Part shown: piece after piece, positions 36,399 to 43,951 of the stretch
How positions within the stretch are numbered: the stretch's first letter is position 1
Layout of the letters: every line of letters begins with the position of its first letter
Assembly: GCA_946402705.1 (NCBI GenBank)
Contig: CAMIXG010000012.1
Location: 1 to 49,160 of the forward strand
Reading direction: 5' to 3'
Length of the DNA stretch: 49,160 bases
From: an uncultured Tissierellia bacterium
GTDB taxonomy: Bacteria; Bacillota; Clostridia; Tissierellales; Tissierellaceae
The notes under the pieces: model-generated
The model's database searches: none
What the model saw: only the letters and a program-made list of their open reading frames with translations
What the model was told of the DNA's origin: nothing
Made by a program: the position numbers and the translations under genes

Positions 36399-37277
36399 AT
36401 GAAAAAAACGCTTTCTCTTTTTCTAGCATTTATAATAATATTTTCAAGCTTACAAATCGTAAATGCAGACAATTTGAGACAATCGGCACCAGTAACAGAA
36501 ACACATATCACTTATGACAGTTTAATCGGACTTAGAGGTAAACCTAATAGGATTGATGAGGAAAACAATCACAAATGGCTAACTTATTTAACTCCCGATT
36601 ATAAAAATTATGAATTATACTATTTTAAAGATAATGTATTAGAAGATATATATATTTCAAAGACAGAATTATTACCAGAATATAAAATAACAAGTGACAT
36701 GAAAAGAAATGATGTAGATAAGATTTTAAAAGATTTTAAACCATCTAAAATTACAACACAATATATAATAGGAGAAAATATCTATAATTTCTATTATGAT
36801 GTGTATGGTCTAAATGACATCTTCGGGCTTGAAATTAGAAGTAAAACTAGTGATACTAGTAAGATTGCCTCTAGTAACAACTTAAGTAGAATCTATGAAA
36901 AACAGCTTGTAGATTTAACAAATGTCTTTAGGGCTCAAAATGATAAAAAAATATTACTTCCAATCCAAAAACTGAATACTATGGCTAAGGTCCATTCAGT
37001 TGATATGAGAAAGAATAACTACCTAAATGTTATTGATTCTAAAGGAGAGGGAGCAGATATAAGACTTGCAGAATATGATCTTAGATTTAAAAATCTTGGA
37101 GAAAATGTTGCAAATGCAAGTAATAATGCTATTGGTTTAAACAAGACTTTCATACAGTCAGAAATCCAAAGAGAAAACATACTTTCTGATGACTATGAAA
37201 ATATAGGTATGGGAATATGTACAAAAGGTAAAGAACTATATTGTACTCAAATATTTTTAGAAAACTTAAAAGATTAA
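36399..37277 (+). CDS. Secreted CAP-domain protein with CAP-associated N-terminal region
   Basis: This is a 292-residue exported protein: signal peptide (cut near NADN, residue 24), an N-terminal region of about 130 residues with two short modules (LIGLRGKPNRIDEE and ITSDMKRNDVDKILKDFKP) like the CAP-associated domain of Bacillus/Clostridium proteins, and a C-terminal CAP/SCP domain (about 165-290). The CAP core shows VHSVDMRKNNYLNV, LGENVANA and ENIGMGICTKG, but the canonical His-x-x-x-Glu-His metal site is reduced (VHSVD and GENVAN remain), so metal binding is doubtful. Function of this family is largely unknown. Confidence 0.83.
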   Translation: MKKTLSLFLAFIIIFSSLQIVNADNLRQSAPVTETHITYDSLIGLRGKPNRIDEENNHKWLTYLTPDYKNYELYYFKDNVLEDIYISKTELLPEYKITSDMKRNDVDKILKDFKPSKITTQYIIGENIYNFYYDVYGLNDIFGLEIRSKTSDTSKIASSNNLSRIYEKQLVDLTNVFRAQNDKKILLPIQKLNTMAKVHSVDMRKNNYLNVIDSKGEGADIRLAEYDLRFKNLGENVANASNNAIGLNKTFIQSEIQRENILSDDYENIGMGICTKGKELYCTQIFLENLKD

Positions 37278-37283
37278 TTGCAC

Positions 37284-37313
37284 AAAAAAAGACCTAAATT
37301 TAGGTCTTTTTTT
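37284..37313. terminator. Bidirectional 30-bp palindromic terminator
   Basis: A perfect palindrome (AAAAAAAGACCTAAA and complement) lies between the CAP gene and the convergent GDPD-family gene. Confidence 0.93.
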
Positions 37314-38120
37314 CTATTTCATATAGGGAAAACTACTAACTTCAAAATAGTCTGTATAAATTCCACTAACTCCATTTGGATGTAACTCTTCAAATATATT
37401 TAATTCATTTACTGTATGAATATAAACCTTAGTACCAAGAGCTTTCAGTTTTGCTGGAAAATCTCCATAGGCATTATTATAATGCATAGTAACTCCAAAT
37501 ATTTTATTTTTTGATACAAAGTCTAAAATTTCTTCTTCTGTATTTGTAGATTTATATAGGGTTAAGATAATTTTGTCATAGCCCAAAGCCTTAACAGCTT
37601 CATATTCTTCAATAGAATATATTTGTGGTATAAATCTTTGTTGTACAGCATAGTGATTCTCACTTATATATTTTAAAATTTCATAATTATTGTCCTTAAC
37701 ATCAGTTATAATAAATGGATCTGGTTTATGTGTAAGCCAATTTGCAACATCTGCTAAATCTAATACTGTTAGATTTTGAAAAGTTTTACTTGTTTTAAAT
37801 TCTTCATGGCTAAGTACTTTGGGTTCCATACCAAACATTCTAGTAACCATAGATGTCCAGTCATGTATGGCAACAGGTACACCATCACTTGTTAGGTTAA
37901 AATCCATCTCTATATATCTAAAACCCTTTGCATAACTATTTTCCAATGCTTGTAGTGAGTTTGTATATTTAAATCCATGTATAGCACCACCTGCATGAGC
38001 AACCATCAAAGATATATCCTTTTCCCCTAAGCTATTTGTCATAGCAATCTTATCTGCATAAGAAACATTTGCCATTAAGCTAGTTATTATAAGCCCCATG
38101 GCGATAACTCTCTTGTTCAT
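37314..38120 (-). CDS. Exported glycerophosphodiester phosphodiesterase-family protein
   Basis: From the chosen ATG (GAGGAGGG seven bases before it) this is a 268-residue secreted protein with a signal peptide (MNKRVIAMGLIITSLMANVSYA). The GDPD TIM-barrel signatures are present: AHAGG near residue 42, FRYIEMDFNLTSDGVPVAIHD (here in pieces: the E-x-D metal ligands and the following His), and ITDVKDN in mid-barrel. The usual HRG motif reads HAGG. GDPDs hydrolyse glycerophosphodiesters such as deacylated lipids or teichoic-acid parts. A longer frame to 38156 lacks a better ribosome site. The upstream region carries the REP-like array. Confidence 0.87.
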   Translation of the reverse strand: MNKRVIAMGLIITSLMANVSYADKIAMTNSLGEKDISLMVAHAGGAIHGFKYTNSLQALENSYAKGFRYIEMDFNLTSDGVPVAIHDWTSMVTRMFGMEPKVLSHEEFKTSKTFQNLTVLDLADVANWLTHKPDPFIITDVKDNNYEILKYISENHYAVQQRFIPQIYSIEEYEAVKALGYDKIILTLYKSTNTEEEILDFVSKNKIFGVTMHYNNAYGDFPAKLKALGTKVYIHTVNELNIFEELHPNGVSGIYTDYFEVSSFPYMK

Positions 38121-38239
38121 AAAAGCCCTCCTCAATAATTCTCTCTTAAAATACATTATAGCATATAAAGTTTCCCTATATCTTTTATTAAGATATTAGT
38201 AATACAAATATAATATTATCATATATTGTATACATAAAC

Positions 38240-39148
38240 GGGAGGATTGCAAATCCTCCCCTACACAATCGTATTTTTATATTCAAAAATCCTATTTACA
38301 CAAATTATATCTTTTGTAGGGGTGGTGTTGTACACCACCCGATATATTTTTTACATCCAACAAACCTATTTATTCAAATCATATTCTTTGTAGGGGTGGT
38401 ATTGTATACCACCCAATATTTTTCATATCCAATATACTTTTACACACAAACGGGAGGATTACAGATCCTCCCCTACACAATCACATTTTTACAATCTACA
38501 AATCCTATTTGTATAAATCATCTCTTTCGTGGGGGTGGTATTGCATACCACCCAATATTTTGCATATTCGATTTATTTTTATACATAAACAGGAGGATTA
38601 CAAATCATCCCCTACCAATCATATTTTATATTCAAAATCCTATTTAGACAAACCATCTCTTTTGTAGGGGTGGTGTTGTACACCACCCAATATTTTGCAT
38701 AATCAATATATTTTATAAATAAACGGGAGGATTGCAAATCCTCCCCTACCAATCACATATTCTATATTCAAAAATCCTATTTATGCAAATCATATTCTTC
38801 GTAGGGGTGGTGTTGTACACCACCCGATATATTTTTTATATCCAACAAACCTATTTATGCAAATCATATCCTTCGTAGGGGTGGTGTTGTACACCACCCG
38901 ATATTTTGCATATTCGATTTATTTTTATACATAAACAGGAGGATTACAAATTCTCCCCTACACAATCATATTTTATATTCAACAAATCCCATTTACACAA
39001 ACCATCTCTTTCGTAGGGGTGGTATTGCATACCACCCAATATTTTGCATACTCAATATATTTTTATAAATAAAAGGGAGGATTACAAATCCTCCCCTACA
39101 CAATCATATTTTTATGCACAAAAAGGAGGACCATAAGCCCTCCCCTAC
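38240..39148. repeat. Array of 14 inverted GTAG-type REP-like hairpins
   Basis: Fourteen 25-nt units occur between two minus-strand genes. Seven read GTAGGGGTGG... on the plus strand (starts 38316, 38390, 38529, 38664, 38801, 38875, 39013). Seven read in reverse, ending CCCCTAC (starts 38240, 38452, 38591, 38725, 38937, 39075, 39124). Each folds into a hairpin with the GTAG tetranucleotide at its foot, as in REP elements mobilised by RAYT transposases. Linkers are also conserved: a T/A-rich stretch of about 50 nt containing AATCCTATTTA from reverse to forward units, and about 40 nt containing ATATTTTGCATA from forward to reverse units. The array resembles E. coli BIMEs. No transposase is in view. 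Confidence 0.88.
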
Positions 39149-39194
39149 CAATTCATACTCTATATTCCATAAAATTTTAATCAATCATACATTT

Positions 39195-40580
39195 CTATTT
39201 TATAAACTCCATATTTATTGCATTAAAATTATTAAAACTTACTGTATCTAAACCCTTTACATCAACTTCGAAATACACTATATTACTTGGCATGTATGAT
39301 TTTAATTTTGATTTATTAGCAAATCCGTTTACATTTTCTCCTATGCCCTTAGATTTAAAATAGGCATTTGAATCATATATAACCTTATTACCATTATAAA
39401 TCATACCACTATTGTACTTGCCACTAATATATTTATCATCATCTTTTGCCTTGCTGGCACTTCCACTAAATACACCTATACCTGATGCGTGATATCCAAC
39501 TATTTTAGAATAACCCTTATTAAGTTTTATATCTCCATCTGGTATATTTACAATATTTTTAAGCTGAATATTTTCTTTAGTTCTAGGACTATACATATAT
39601 ACATTGTTTTGTTCTATCTTGTCTGCTATGGACTTTTCATAATCTCCAAGAGCATATTCTTTAAATACATTACTTGGGCTTACTCCCTTTTCCTTTGCAT
39701 CCTTTTTCAGTACATCACTTATATTTTGTATTGGTATATAAAACTTATTATTTACATTTATAGGTTTTACACTTATTCCCTCATCATTTGTAAGATAAAA
39801 TCTTTCGCCATCTAAATATACTCTAACCTCTTCGTTATTTCTAACAAACTCTATGTCTATGGCATTTTCAGGAAGTCCTAAGGCATAAACATCCTTAAGT
39901 TTTACTTCAAACTTTTCTGGCTGAGTCTTAGTATTTTTATCAACTATATAGTCTATCTTAGACACTAAATTAATATATTCATATCCCTTAGGTGTTTTTC
40001 TAACAGCATTTATTCTTGGAGCTCCACCATTAAGTTTTACACTTTCAGTAGTTTTCTCTCCATTTATGACATTTGTTATATTTGAAGGCTCTGATACTCC
40101 TAAGCTAAACCTAACCTTAGCAAATTCATTATAAACTGGATAAATATTACTATCTAAATTTATATTTTTAGCGAGAACTTCCTTATTTAAGATTTTAAAT
40201 TTAATATTCTTGTTTAGGTTATATCTATCCTGCATATCCTTAAAGCCTTTTTTATAAGTTCCATAGTTTTTCGTTCCCTTACTATAGATATTATACTCAC
40301 TTATAAAATCTTCTAAAGATATTTCTTTTTCCAAATTATAGGCTGGTTTCTTTCCTATATAGATTGCCCTGTTTTTACTATCCCACTGAACTGGTTTTTT
40401 TACCATTTCACCAAAATCTTTTACTGCTATATATTCCGCATTATTTTTCTTTATTGTGTTTTCCATAGCCACTTTATATTCATTATTGGTATATTCATGT
40501 TTCATAGCCATAGAACTACTTGGCACAAGTAGCATTACTGCTGATGCTATAGCTACTGATTTTTTTATATTATTTTTCAT
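39195..40580 (-). CDS. Secreted protein with stalk-like domains, function unknown
   Basis: This is a 461-residue exported protein with a signal peptide (cut near SSSMA, residue 24). The N-terminal region has a copper-amine-oxidase-N-like pattern (YIAVKDFGEMVKKPVQWDSKNRAIYIG, here about residues 50-77 in pieces). A second similar segment lies near residue 275-300 (KFYIPIQNISDVLKKD). The C-terminal 100 residues (about 360-461, with YDSNAYFKSKGIG and VYFEVDVKGLDTVSF) look like a beta-sandwich, perhaps an NPCBM-like carbohydrate-associated module. Named function cannot be assigned. AAGGAGAG precedes the ATG. The REP-like array starts just past its stop. Confidence 0.75.
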   Translation of the reverse strand: MKNNIKKSVAIASAVMLLVPSSSMAMKHEYTNNEYKVAMENTIKKNNAEYIAVKDFGEMVKKPVQWDSKNRAIYIGKKPAYNLEKEISLEDFISEYNIYSKGTKNYGTYKKGFKDMQDRYNLNKNIKFKILNKEVLAKNINLDSNIYPVYNEFAKVRFSLGVSEPSNITNVINGEKTTESVKLNGGAPRINAVRKTPKGYEYINLVSKIDYIVDKNTKTQPEKFEVKLKDVYALGLPENAIDIEFVRNNEEVRVYLDGERFYLTNDEGISVKPINVNNKFYIPIQNISDVLKKDAKEKGVSPSNVFKEYALGDYEKSIADKIEQNNVYMYSPRTKENIQLKNIVNIPDGDIKLNKGYSKIVGYHASGIGVFSGSASKAKDDDKYISGKYNSGMIYNGNKVIYDSNAYFKSKGIGENVNGFANKSKLKSYMPSNIVYFEVDVKGLDTVSFNNFNAINMEFIK

Positions 40581-40694
40581 AAATACTCTCCTTTAGTTAT
40601 AAATAAAGTCTATCACTATCTCTTTATACTATCAAACATTATCTTTAAAGGCAATTTTATGACAAGTATTTAAATTTTCGTCCTAACACTATAA

Positions 40695-40730
40695 TTTAGC
40701 CATTTAAAAGCTCATCTAATCTGGCTATTT
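40695..40730. terminator. Weak hairpin downstream of the DUF4129 gene
   Basis: TTAGCCA / TGGCTA with a loop of about 19 nt has a T run only on the plus side, while the neighbouring genes are on the minus strand. Its role is uncertain. Confidence 0.3.
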
Positions 40731-40759
40731 TTTATTAATTTTTAAACCTTAATTCATAT

Positions 40760-41755
40760 TTATAATTGGATTTTAAAAATATAACTTGTAAAATATTTTC
40801 TATAACCTAAAAAACTTTTCATAGAAGATGCAATATCCTTAAAAAATCTTTTAACTTCTCCATATGCTTTTTCATCTATGGTTTTTCCACTATAACTAAC
40901 CTTAATAAAGCTTTCTGTTACATCAAAAAATTCATTTAAATCATAGGGAAAATGCTCCACATCTATAGTTTTTAAGTATTCCACAAATTCATAAGCTGTT
41001 TGGCTAGGTTTTTTCTCAATACCCACAATGCCAAGAGACATTATTATATAACTATATATGGTTATTATCTGGTCTTCATAACTCATTTTATTTAATTTTC
41101 TAACCCATAGTCTATATTTTATAAATCTATAAACCAAGTATAGAAGTATAAATAATAAGATTAATAGCAATAAGTATTTTAAAATATTTAACCAATCAAT
41201 AGGCTCTTCTACAGCTCCACCACTTCCACCACCACCAGAATTATTATCCTGTTCTGAATCACTTAGCACTTCATTAGACTGACTCTTATCTTCAAATGCA
41301 ATATATAGCTGATTTTTCTCATTTACATTTGGTTTTAGCACATATTCATAGACACCAAGTGATAGCAAACCATTAACTCCAAAGATTATTGTTAAAAGTA
41401 TTAGATAGAAAATAAAATTTGGTTTTTTATGCCCAGTTCTTATGGCATTTGCTGTATACAAAGAGTGTGTGAATAGTATTAGTATGGAAAATAAAGTAAC
41501 TAAAAACAAGCTTATATTTACATCTTTTCCTACTAAATCTAATATGTAGACCAAGATTATAGTATATAAAAATAAAATCATAGTTTCATGTTTTGGTAAA
41601 AAATACAGGTAAATAATTGGTACTGTAATGACCAATAAAACTGCTAGTGCAGGATAATAGATACTAGTATCACTAAAAAACTCTGCTTCCATAAAGGTAA
41701 GTAAAATAGCAATAGTTAAACATAACAGGTTCTTAAATAGATTATTCTTTTTCAC
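40760..41755 (-). CDS. DUF4129-domain membrane protein of a MoxR/DUF58 operon
   Basis: This is a 331-residue membrane protein with about five N-terminal hydrophobic segments, a Gly/Ser-rich loop with an acidic stretch (residues about 160-180, DNNSGGGGSGG), a further TM (about 190-212) and a cytoplasmic C-terminal domain with SYEDQIITIYSYIIMSLG and KKPSQTAYEFVEYL, typical of DUF4129. In other genomes DUF4129 is often fused to or encoded beside a transglutaminase; here the transglutaminase part is absent. GTG start, overlapping the DUF58 gene by 14 bp. It likely forms an envelope complex with the two upstream products. Function of the complex is not established. Confidence 0.82.
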   Translation of the reverse strand: MKKNNLFKNLLCLTIAILLTFMEAEFFSDTSIYYPALAVLLVITVPIIYLYFLPKHETMILFLYTIILVYILDLVGKDVNISLFLVTLFSILILFTHSLYTANAIRTGHKKPNFIFYLILLTIIFGVNGLLSLGVYEYVLKPNVNEKNQLYIAFEDKSQSNEVLSDSEQDNNSGGGGSGGAVEEPIDWLNILKYLLLLILLFILLYLVYRFIKYRLWVRKLNKMSYEDQIITIYSYIIMSLGIVGIEKKPSQTAYEFVEYLKTIDVEHFPYDLNEFFDVTESFIKVSYSGKTIDEKAYGEVKRFFKDIASSMKSFLGYRKYFTSYIFKIQL

Positions 41756-42941
41756 TAGCTTCTCTACCTCCCAAACTCTCTACAAATTTTTCTGGAGTTT
41801 CTATTACATAATACTCTATACCAGAGTCTTTTAAGTTTTTAATATCCTTATCTCGTTTCTCATTTTCTACATAGAAAATAGCTGCCCTTTTACCCTTTTC
41901 AGCCTTATTGGATAAACTTGCCAACAATTCATCACTTATATTTGTTGTAAATACAAGTATATTGTCATCATTTTTCCCATAATTTTCTAGTAGCATTTCT
42001 ATAGGGTAGCCTTCCCTAATAGAAAATTTAGGCATATCACAAATTTTTTCCCTTAGTCCTAAATAATCTGTAACTAAATGATTTACAGGTATTGAGTTTT
42101 CTCCATACCTTAGACTGACAGCTCTCTTATTCTCAATTGCAAAACTTGAAATTAAAAGGGCTATTTCTATAAGTCCATCATTTATGGCTGCTGCCTGAAA
42201 TATATTCTCACCATTTCTTGCATTAAAATCTAAAAAAATAGATACACCACTTATGGCATCTATCTTTAGTATCCTTGTCATGTAAACATTTGCATGAGCT
42301 GATAGCTTCCAATGTATATTTTTTATAGGATCTCCTGGCATATATTCTCTTATATCATCATAGATTTCACCTTCAATTTTTGTTGGCACTGTAAATTCTA
42401 CTGGTATATTGGCATCTCTAGTATCTATTTTGAAATCACTTATTATATACTCCCTAGCTTCTACCTTAATATGCTCTTCCCATTTAGGATTATAATTTAC
42501 ATAGGCAAAATCAAAAATACCATATATTTTCAAATTTTCTATTTTAAAAATATAATTCCCTATATGTGGAAACTCTAAATCTATCTCAATTATATTTTTT
42601 TCTCTATTATTTAATATAAAATCGAATTCATACTCCTTAAAAACATCCCCATCTAAGTTTACTAACTTTGCAGATAAGCTTACTTTAGGAAAAACTAAAA
42701 AACTTTTATTCCTTATACTAATGCTATATCTTTCCTTTGATTTTCTCCTAAATTTTCTTATAGTACTGGTTTCTACCAAAACTTCACAACTATTTTTAAT
42801 TATAAAAAGATAAGCACCTGATAAAATCATGGCTATAGATACATACAAAAATGGAATCACGCTTATGGGCGATCTAATAACAATTGCTGCAAGTATTGTC
42901 GCAAGTATTATAGCTGAAAAAATCTTTCTTCTTAAATTCAT
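41742..42941 (-). CDS. DUF58 (von Willebrand-like) protein
   Basis: This is a 399-residue protein with two N-terminal transmembrane helices (about 8-25 and 30-48), a beta-rich region and a DUF58 core around residue 190-215 (DDIREYMPGDPIKNIHWKLSA, here in pieces), where Y-x-P-G-D and I-x-W-x are hallmarks. The C-terminal part has a vWA-like fold with ISIFLDF-type strand and ILVFTTNIS. DUF58 proteins are encoded with MoxR ATPases and are thought to be their substrates or effectors in assembly of cell-surface complexes. GGAGTG precedes the ATG. 14 bp separate it from moxR. Confidence 0.88.
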   Translation of the reverse strand: MNLRRKIFSAIILATILAAIVIRSPISVIPFLYVSIAMILSGAYLFIIKNSCEVLVETSTIRKFRRKSKERYSISIRNKSFLVFPKVSLSAKLVNLDGDVFKEYEFDFILNNREKNIIEIDLEFPHIGNYIFKIENLKIYGIFDFAYVNYNPKWEEHIKVEAREYIISDFKIDTRDANIPVEFTVPTKIEGEIYDDIREYMPGDPIKNIHWKLSAHANVYMTRILKIDAISGVSIFLDFNARNGENIFQAAAINDGLIEIALLISSFAIENKRAVSLRYGENSIPVNHLVTDYLGLREKICDMPKFSIREGYPIEMLLENYGKNDDNILVFTTNISDELLASLSNKAEKGKRAAIFYVENEKRDKDIKNLKDSGIEYYVIETPEKFVESLGGREASEKE

Positions 42942-42955
42942 TTTTTCACTCCAAA

Positions 42956-43891
42956 CTATACTGCTACTGAGTTTAAAATCTCTTCTATAATCTCTTCTTC
43001 AGTTTTTTTAGAGATTTTAGCCTTATGAGTTAATATAAATCTATGTGGCAAAACATAAGGTGCAAGATACTTGATATCATCTGGTATAACATAATCTCTC
43101 CCCTTATAAAGTGCATATGACTGAGCCATCTCATAAAGAGCAATTGAGCCCCTTGGACTAGCACCTAATTCTAAGTCTTCATGTTCTCTACTTGCCCTAA
43201 CTATTCTAACTATATACTGGGCAACTGCTTCATCAACCCTTATAGTTCTTACAAAATCTTTTATATTTAATATATCTTGTCCACTTGCTACAGACTTTAG
43301 TTCGCTTTTAACCTTTTTCCCCATTGATATAATTTTTACTTCTTCTTCATATCCAGGATAGCCAATAGATGTTTTTATATGAAATCTATCTAACTGGGCT
43401 TCTGGTAGTGGATAAGTTCCCAAATTTTCAACTGGATTTTGAGTAGCCAGTACCATAAAAGGCTCATCTAATTTATAAGTCTTAGAATCAACAGTTACTT
43501 GTTTTTCTTCCATTATTTCAAGTAGACTAGCCTGTGATTTTGCAGATGCCCTATTTATTTCATCCGCCAGGACAAAATTACTCATTGCAGCACCCTTTCT
43601 AAACTCAAAGTCCCCAGTTTTTTGATTATAAACTGAAAAACCTGTTATATCTGAAGGTAATATATCTGGTGTAAACTGTATTCTCTTAAAATCACAAACT
43701 ATAGTTTTAGAAAGTGCAGAAACCAAACTAGTTTTTCCAACACCTGGTATGTCTTCTAAAAGTACATGGCCTCCACTAATCAAAGATAAAACTACTAGCT
43801 CAACAGTTTTTTCCTTACCTATTATGACTTTTCCTATATTGCCTACTATGCTATGTAACATTTCTGAATATTTTCTAACATCTTCATTCAC
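42956..43891 (-). CDS. MoxR-family AAA+ ATPase
   Basis: This 311-residue AAA+ ATPase has Walker A (GVGKTSLV, about residues 45-52), Walker B with VLADEINRA (near 107), sensor 1 ATQNP (near 150), the LPEAQLDRFHIK arginine-finger region, and a helical lid with SPRGSIAL. MoxR proteins act as chaperone-like ATPases with vWA-domain partners, matching the DUF58 gene directly downstream. The start is GTG preceded by GGAGGG. A terminator and about 40 bp separate it from the ECF operon upstream, so its operon of three genes has a promoter in that short gap or depends on read-through. Confidence 0.92.
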   Translation of the reverse strand: MNEDVRKYSEMLHSIVGNIGKVIIGKEKTVELVVLSLISGGHVLLEDIPGVGKTSLVSALSKTIVCDFKRIQFTPDILPSDITGFSVYNQKTGDFEFRKGAAMSNFVLADEINRASAKSQASLLEIMEEKQVTVDSKTYKLDEPFMVLATQNPVENLGTYPLPEAQLDRFHIKTSIGYPGYEEEVKIISMGKKVKSELKSVASGQDILNIKDFVRTIRVDEAVAQYIVRIVRASREHEDLELGASPRGSIALYEMAQSYALYKGRDYVIPDDIKYLAPYVLPHRFILTHKAKISKKTEEEIIEEILNSVAV

Positions 43892-43929
43892 TTAAAACCC
43901 TCCTATGTCCATCTATCTTATAAAAGATA

Positions 43930-43949
43930 AGGCTTGAATCCTCAAGCCT
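43930..43949 (-). terminator. Terminator of the ECF transporter operon
   Basis: AGGCTTGA / TCAAGCCT with a 4-nt loop lies right after the stop codon, followed by a short T-rich tract on the minus strand. Confidence 0.75.
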
Positions 43950-43951
43950 GA

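Noticed and set aside
38396..38647. Open frame of 83 codons on the plus strand inside the repeat array
   Set aside because: It consists of repeat hairpins translated by chance, has no ribosome site and its peptide is low-complexity and repeats with the DNA units.
38240..39148. Possible CRISPR array
   Set aside because: Units alternate in orientation, are hairpins of 25 nt, and the linkers are similar to one another rather than unique spacers. No cas genes are present.
40695..40730. Terminator of the DUF4129 operon
   Set aside because: The T run is on the wrong side for the minus-strand genes and the stem is short, so it is listed only with low confidence.
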